Part shown: piece after piece, positions 61,351-64,000 of the stretch
How the letters are laid out: every line of letters starts with the position of its first letter
Position numbering within the stretch: position 1 is the first letter of the stretch
Assembly: GCA_030425195.1 (NCBI GenBank)
Contig: JAUIAV010000003.1
Coordinates: forward strand, 62,001-126,000
Origin: Gammaproteobacteria bacterium
GTDB taxonomy: Bacteria; Pseudomonadota; Gammaproteobacteria; Pseudomonadales; Azotimanducaceae
Length of the DNA: 64,000 bases
Reading direction: 5' to 3'
The notes under the pieces: model-generated
Seen by the model: only the letters and a program-made list of their open reading frames with translations
The model's database searches: none
Told to the model about the DNA's origin: nothing
Position numbers and translations under genes: made by a program

Positions 61351-61385
61351 CGGCCGGAATCGCCAACGGTTCCGGCCGATTTTTC
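61351..61385 (+). terminator. Rho-independent terminator of ompW
   Basis: CGGCCGGAA (61351-61359), 10-nt loop and TTCCGGCCG (61370-61378), then ATTTTTC. It lies between ompW and the convergent SLOG-like gene. Confidence 0.9.
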
Positions 61386-63112
61386 TAACCCTGGATGGAT
61401 TGAGTCGGCACGCTCGGCCGCTCCCGCTGCCTCAGAATCCACTGTCCGTTCTCTTCCAGCGCCGCTTCTCCCACCGCCCGCAGGATATCCTGCCTGACCA
61501 CCAGACTCGGCGCGCGTGCCATCAGATTCCGGGCATTCCGGAAGATCCGGACGTAGTGCTGAAAGTGCGCCAGCATCTCGCTTTCCGCCATCCGGAAGGC
61601 CTGATTCTGCCGGGCCGCGATCGCAAACGGCAGCAGGCCCATCAGGGCGATCAGCATATCCCCCGGCGTCGTATCGACGAGCTCGCTGCGCAGCGCGAGG
61701 ATCACGGCGGCGGCGATCAGCAGCAGAAAACAGGCCGTGTTGAAGGTGCCGGTGAGCCGCTGCCGTCTTTCCCGCTCGATCGCTTTCCGCTCGTAGTAAC
61801 TCTGCTGATCCTGCAGCCAGTGCTGCAGACACAGCTGCACGAGATCGTCCGATGAGCTGCGATCCTTCGAATCCGACCGGAAACCGGCAAAACGCATCAC
61901 ATTCCGGATCCAGCCGAGCTCCAGATCCTGCCGCTTGAGAAAGCTGTCGTGGCTGAACCGGCTGGGGTTCTCCATCGCCACACCGGCCACCGCCCAGTAG
62001 AACTGCACCCGGAGTCCCTCTGCCAGCACCCGGTAGTCGAGATATTTCCGCTGCCAGGAGTAACGCCGGTCGAGGCCAGCCAGACCGAGCACGAGCAGCA
62101 CACAGAGAATGTACGGCGGCAGCATCGCCTGAACGCCGGGCCAGTCCGCAAAGGCAACGAAACAGACACCCGCGGTCAACGCGAGCAGCGAGGTGGCCCA
62201 GGTCACCCGGTAGTAGTAGCCCTGGTAGCGATGCGCCAGGGCATCGGCCTGGTGATACAGCCGATCAATGTCTCTTGCACCCTGACCGCACTCGGCGAGC
62301 TCCGGATCGGGGAGCAGAGGGTAGTACCGCTCCGGATCCGCAGGTTGAACCAGGTCGGCGGAGAATTCCGCCATCCGCTGAAAAACCACCCGGTAACGTT
62401 CCGGCATGTACAGGGTTCTCGGCTTCAGCTCGTCCCGCGTGAACCAGTATGCCCGCCCCGGCTCCAGGCCCGGGTCGGGCGGCCCGGACTCGAGCCGTGA
62501 GCAGACCACGTGATAGACCAGGTCGCTTTCGTCCTCGGTGAAATCAATGGGTGAACGGTGCTGGCCATCGGCGATCAGATCGATCACGTCGTGCTGATGA
62601 AACTTGATCACGTGTCCGGTGCCGCCCGGCGCGTTCGACGCCTTGCCATCCCAGATCGCCAGCAGCACGTGGCTGTGCGCGGCAAGATAGGCACCGAGCT
62701 GGGCATACTGAAGATCCCGGTCGGCGCCGGGGGCGGCCACGTCCTCTTCCCTGAGCTCCGGCAGCAGCGGCAGCTCGATGCGCTCTCCCAGCTCGCGCAT
62801 CACCCGGTACTCGCGCAGCGAATCACCTTCGAAATCACTCTGATAGAGATGCTCGGGCATCGGCAGCAGCACGACGATGGGCACGTCCAGCTCGTGCGCC
62901 ACTTCCGCCGCAATCCGATCGGCGCCTTCTGCCAGCGGCGTCATCATCATGAGCGGCAGATCGGGAAAGCTTTCATGCATGTGCTCGAAGAACGCACGCA
63001 CGCGCGCCTTGATCTCTTCGTGTTCCGACTCAACGAGGTCGCGATGGCCGGTGACACCGATCACCAGAGGCACGCGCTCGACCGGATGTCTGTTTCCCGC
63101 TCCCCGCTCCAT
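61385..63112 (-). CDS. SLOG-like domain with transmembrane (SLATT-like) region
   Basis: A 575-residue protein. Residues 1-190 look like a SLOG/LOG-type nucleotide-binding Rossmann domain: LVIGVTGHRDL, MMTPLAEGADRIAAEVA, IVVLLPMPEHLYQSDF and LAIWDGKASNAPGGTGHVI. A charged middle follows, then hydrophobic segments near 305-325, 330-348, 455-475 and 488-505, with LDYRVLAEGLRVQFYWAVAGV between the two pairs, which resembles the SLATT pattern found in conflict-system effectors. Other possibilities are a stand-alone sensor or transporter-like protein. GTG at 63145 is an alternative start. Divergent from the next gene by 41 bp. Confidence 0.6.
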   Translation of the reverse strand: MERGAGNRHPVERVPLVIGVTGHRDLVESEHEEIKARVRAFFEHMHESFPDLPLMMMTPLAEGADRIAAEVAHELDVPIVVLLPMPEHLYQSDFEGDSLREYRVMRELGERIELPLLPELREEDVAAPGADRDLQYAQLGAYLAAHSHVLLAIWDGKASNAPGGTGHVIKFHQHDVIDLIADGQHRSPIDFTEDESDLVYHVVCSRLESGPPDPGLEPGRAYWFTRDELKPRTLYMPERYRVVFQRMAEFSADLVQPADPERYYPLLPDPELAECGQGARDIDRLYHQADALAHRYQGYYYRVTWATSLLALTAGVCFVAFADWPGVQAMLPPYILCVLLVLGLAGLDRRYSWQRKYLDYRVLAEGLRVQFYWAVAGVAMENPSRFSHDSFLKRQDLELGWIRNVMRFAGFRSDSKDRSSSDDLVQLCLQHWLQDQQSYYERKAIERERRQRLTGTFNTACFLLLIAAAVILALRSELVDTTPGDMLIALMGLLPFAIAARQNQAFRMAESEMLAHFQHYVRIFRNARNLMARAPSLVVRQDILRAVGEAALEENGQWILRQRERPSVPTQSIQG

Positions 63113-63153
63113 GCGGCAAGGATACGCGCCCCCGTTCGCGTACACTACGGAGG

Positions 63154-63831
63154 ATGGACAACCGTTCGGATCTGATCGACGAACTCCTGAGCACCTATCT
63201 CAAGGTGCCGGTGGTGCTCTACTGGGACCGTGCCAGCGGTATGCCCTTTCCGGACCAGTTCACCCGGCCGAGGGCCGAGTTTCAGGGCATCGCCACCGAC
63301 TGGCTCGATCTCGAGCGGATCGCCTGCGTGGCGGAGAAAGCGCGAATCAGGCATGGCATGCCCGCCCGCCTGCAGGTGGAAGAGCCGGGGCTCGAGATCA
63401 CCATCGGCCAGAAAGCGCTGGACAAGTGGCTGAAACGTTTCCCGCTTCCGTACAGGCTGGAGCTGGGCCCGGAAGCGCTCGTCGTCCACACGGAGATCGC
63501 CGGTTTCCCGGTGGCGGAGTTCGAAACCACGCTGGAGGTGGTCGGCGGCTGGTTCGTGCTCAAGCCCAAGCGGACGTCCTTCTTCGGCGTGCCGGGCTAT
63601 GTTTCCTCCATCTTTCAGACCTACCTGCCCGTGCCGCCGCTGTCGCGGGATACCCGGCTGGCCGCCATCGAGCACGCGAAGGGCCGCCTCAAGCTCAGTT
63701 TTGCACTCTCCAGTTTCGAGGAAGAAATCACACCCGGGCTGCTGATCCGCCTGCAGAAGAAGTTCTTTCCCGTGGTGGATCAGCTCACCGGGTTCATGGG
63801 CGGACGGAGCAGCAGCTCCTGGAGCGCCTAA
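63154..63831 (+). CDS. LmeA/DUF2993-like lipid-binding protein
   Basis: A 225-residue protein with no signal peptide. LEITIGQKALDKWLKRFP, then long amphipathic beta-strands (LVVHTEIAGFPVAEFETTLEVVGG; FVLKPKRTSFFGVPG; AIEHAKGRLKLSFALSSF) resemble the DUF2993/LmeA phospholipid-binding fold. Assignment is tentative. Its stop overlaps the stop of the convergent WS/DGAT gene. Confidence 0.55.
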   Translation: MDNRSDLIDELLSTYLKVPVVLYWDRASGMPFPDQFTRPRAEFQGIATDWLDLERIACVAEKARIRHGMPARLQVEEPGLEITIGQKALDKWLKRFPLPYRLELGPEALVVHTEIAGFPVAEFETTLEVVGGWFVLKPKRTSFFGVPGYVSSIFQTYLPVPPLSRDTRLAAIEHAKGRLKLSFALSSFEEEITPGLLIRLQKKFFPVVDQLTGFMGGRSSSSWSA

Positions 63832-64000
63832 AACGCCGGCTCCTCCGCATCCTCCACACCGGTTGCGTCCTTGAGCGCCCCGTAGCTTTCCTCCAGGCAT
63901 CGACCGAAGAATCCGGGATCCGGCATCATCTCCCGGCAGCTGGTCAGCGAGATCGTGATCCAGCCGCAGTAGCTGAGGACGGGAAAAATGAGCCCCATAC
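63828..64000 (-). CDS. Wax ester synthase/diacylglycerol acyltransferase, C-terminal fragment
   Basis: The minus-strand frame ending at the TAG at 63828 reads GMGLIFPVLSYCGWITISLT followed by CREMMPDPGFFGRCLEESYG, the conserved C-terminal block of WS/DGAT enzymes (normally GMGLxxxVLSYxGxxxxG). The catalytic HHxxxDG motif lies outside the window. The enzyme makes wax esters or triacylglycerols for storage. Confidence 0.75.
   Translation of the reverse strand, partial: MGLIFPVLSYCGWITISLTSCREMMPDPGFFGRCLEESYGALKDATGVEDAEEPAF

Overview
The window is a high-GC bacterial chromosome segment (about 60-65 % GC by eye) with densely packed genes, short overlaps (ATGA, GTGA) and clear Shine-Dalgarno motifs. 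The content points to a gammaproteobacterium with an aerobic, lipid- and xenobiotic-using lifestyle: outer-membrane proteins (OmpW, two-domain beta-barrel), RND efflux, NhaD, class I fumarase, uvrB, an FNR/Anr-type box, acyl-CoA enzymes, SDRs, a Baeyer-Villiger-type flavoprotein and a wax ester/diacylglycerol acyltransferase at the right edge. I cannot name the genus.

Layout: 1-2.1 kb ABC transporter and MarR regulator; 2.2-6.7 kb DUF1428/VOC pair, zinc alcohol dehydrogenase, double EthD protein, metallo-beta-lactamase-fold protein and DUF4336 protein; 6.79 kb tRNA-Val(GAC), followed by a visibly AT-richer, gene-poor 2.4-kb stretch with three copies of the tRNA 3' end, read here as the scar of one or more integrated elements; 9.5-13.9 kb flavin monooxygenase, GST, cytochrome c, cation antiporter; 14-16.5 kb a complete AmmeMemoRadiSam set (amrS divergent from amrB-amrA) with a perfect 12-bp inverted repeat between the divergent starts; 16.7-22.5 kb MarR, NhaD, PNPOx-like protein, two MFS transporters and a thermonuclease; 22.5-28 kb uvrB, a small Ala/Glu-rich protein and the korAB 2-oxoacid oxidoreductase; 28.4-33.5 kb a FadR-type regulator translationally coupled to an RND adaptor and pump, with tandem TGGTCAGAYCA operators upstream.

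34-45 kb carries acyl-CoA metabolism: an acyl-CoA dehydrogenase, a methylglutaconyl-CoA-hydratase-like enoyl-CoA hydratase, a biotin-dependent acyl-CoA carboxylase (both subunits) and an HMG-CoA-lyase-like enzyme, together suggesting leucine or branched isoprenoid breakdown. Embedded here are two formaldehyde-activating-like proteins, a TIR-TM-TolB-like-TPR protein and the two-domain beta-barrel. 45-51.5 kb holds DUF3667, two SDRs, a hotdog-fold protein, a GMC oxidoreductase with its small partner subunit and a CBS protein. 51.5-61.4 kb holds a beta-propeller/amidohydrolase fusion, DAHP synthase, a Tat-type secreted split-barrel protein, fumarase, a membrane dipeptidase, a deacetylase and OmpW with a perfect TTGAT-N4-ATCAA box. 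61.4-64 kb holds a SLOG-like/multi-TM protein, a lipid-binding-like protein and the end of a WS/DGAT gene.

The best candidates for something not well described are the SLOG-like membrane protein, the TIR-TPR protein, the palindrome and leader hairpin in the amr locus, and the tRNA-Val element scar. No CRISPR array, rRNA, intact integrase or insertion sequence was seen.
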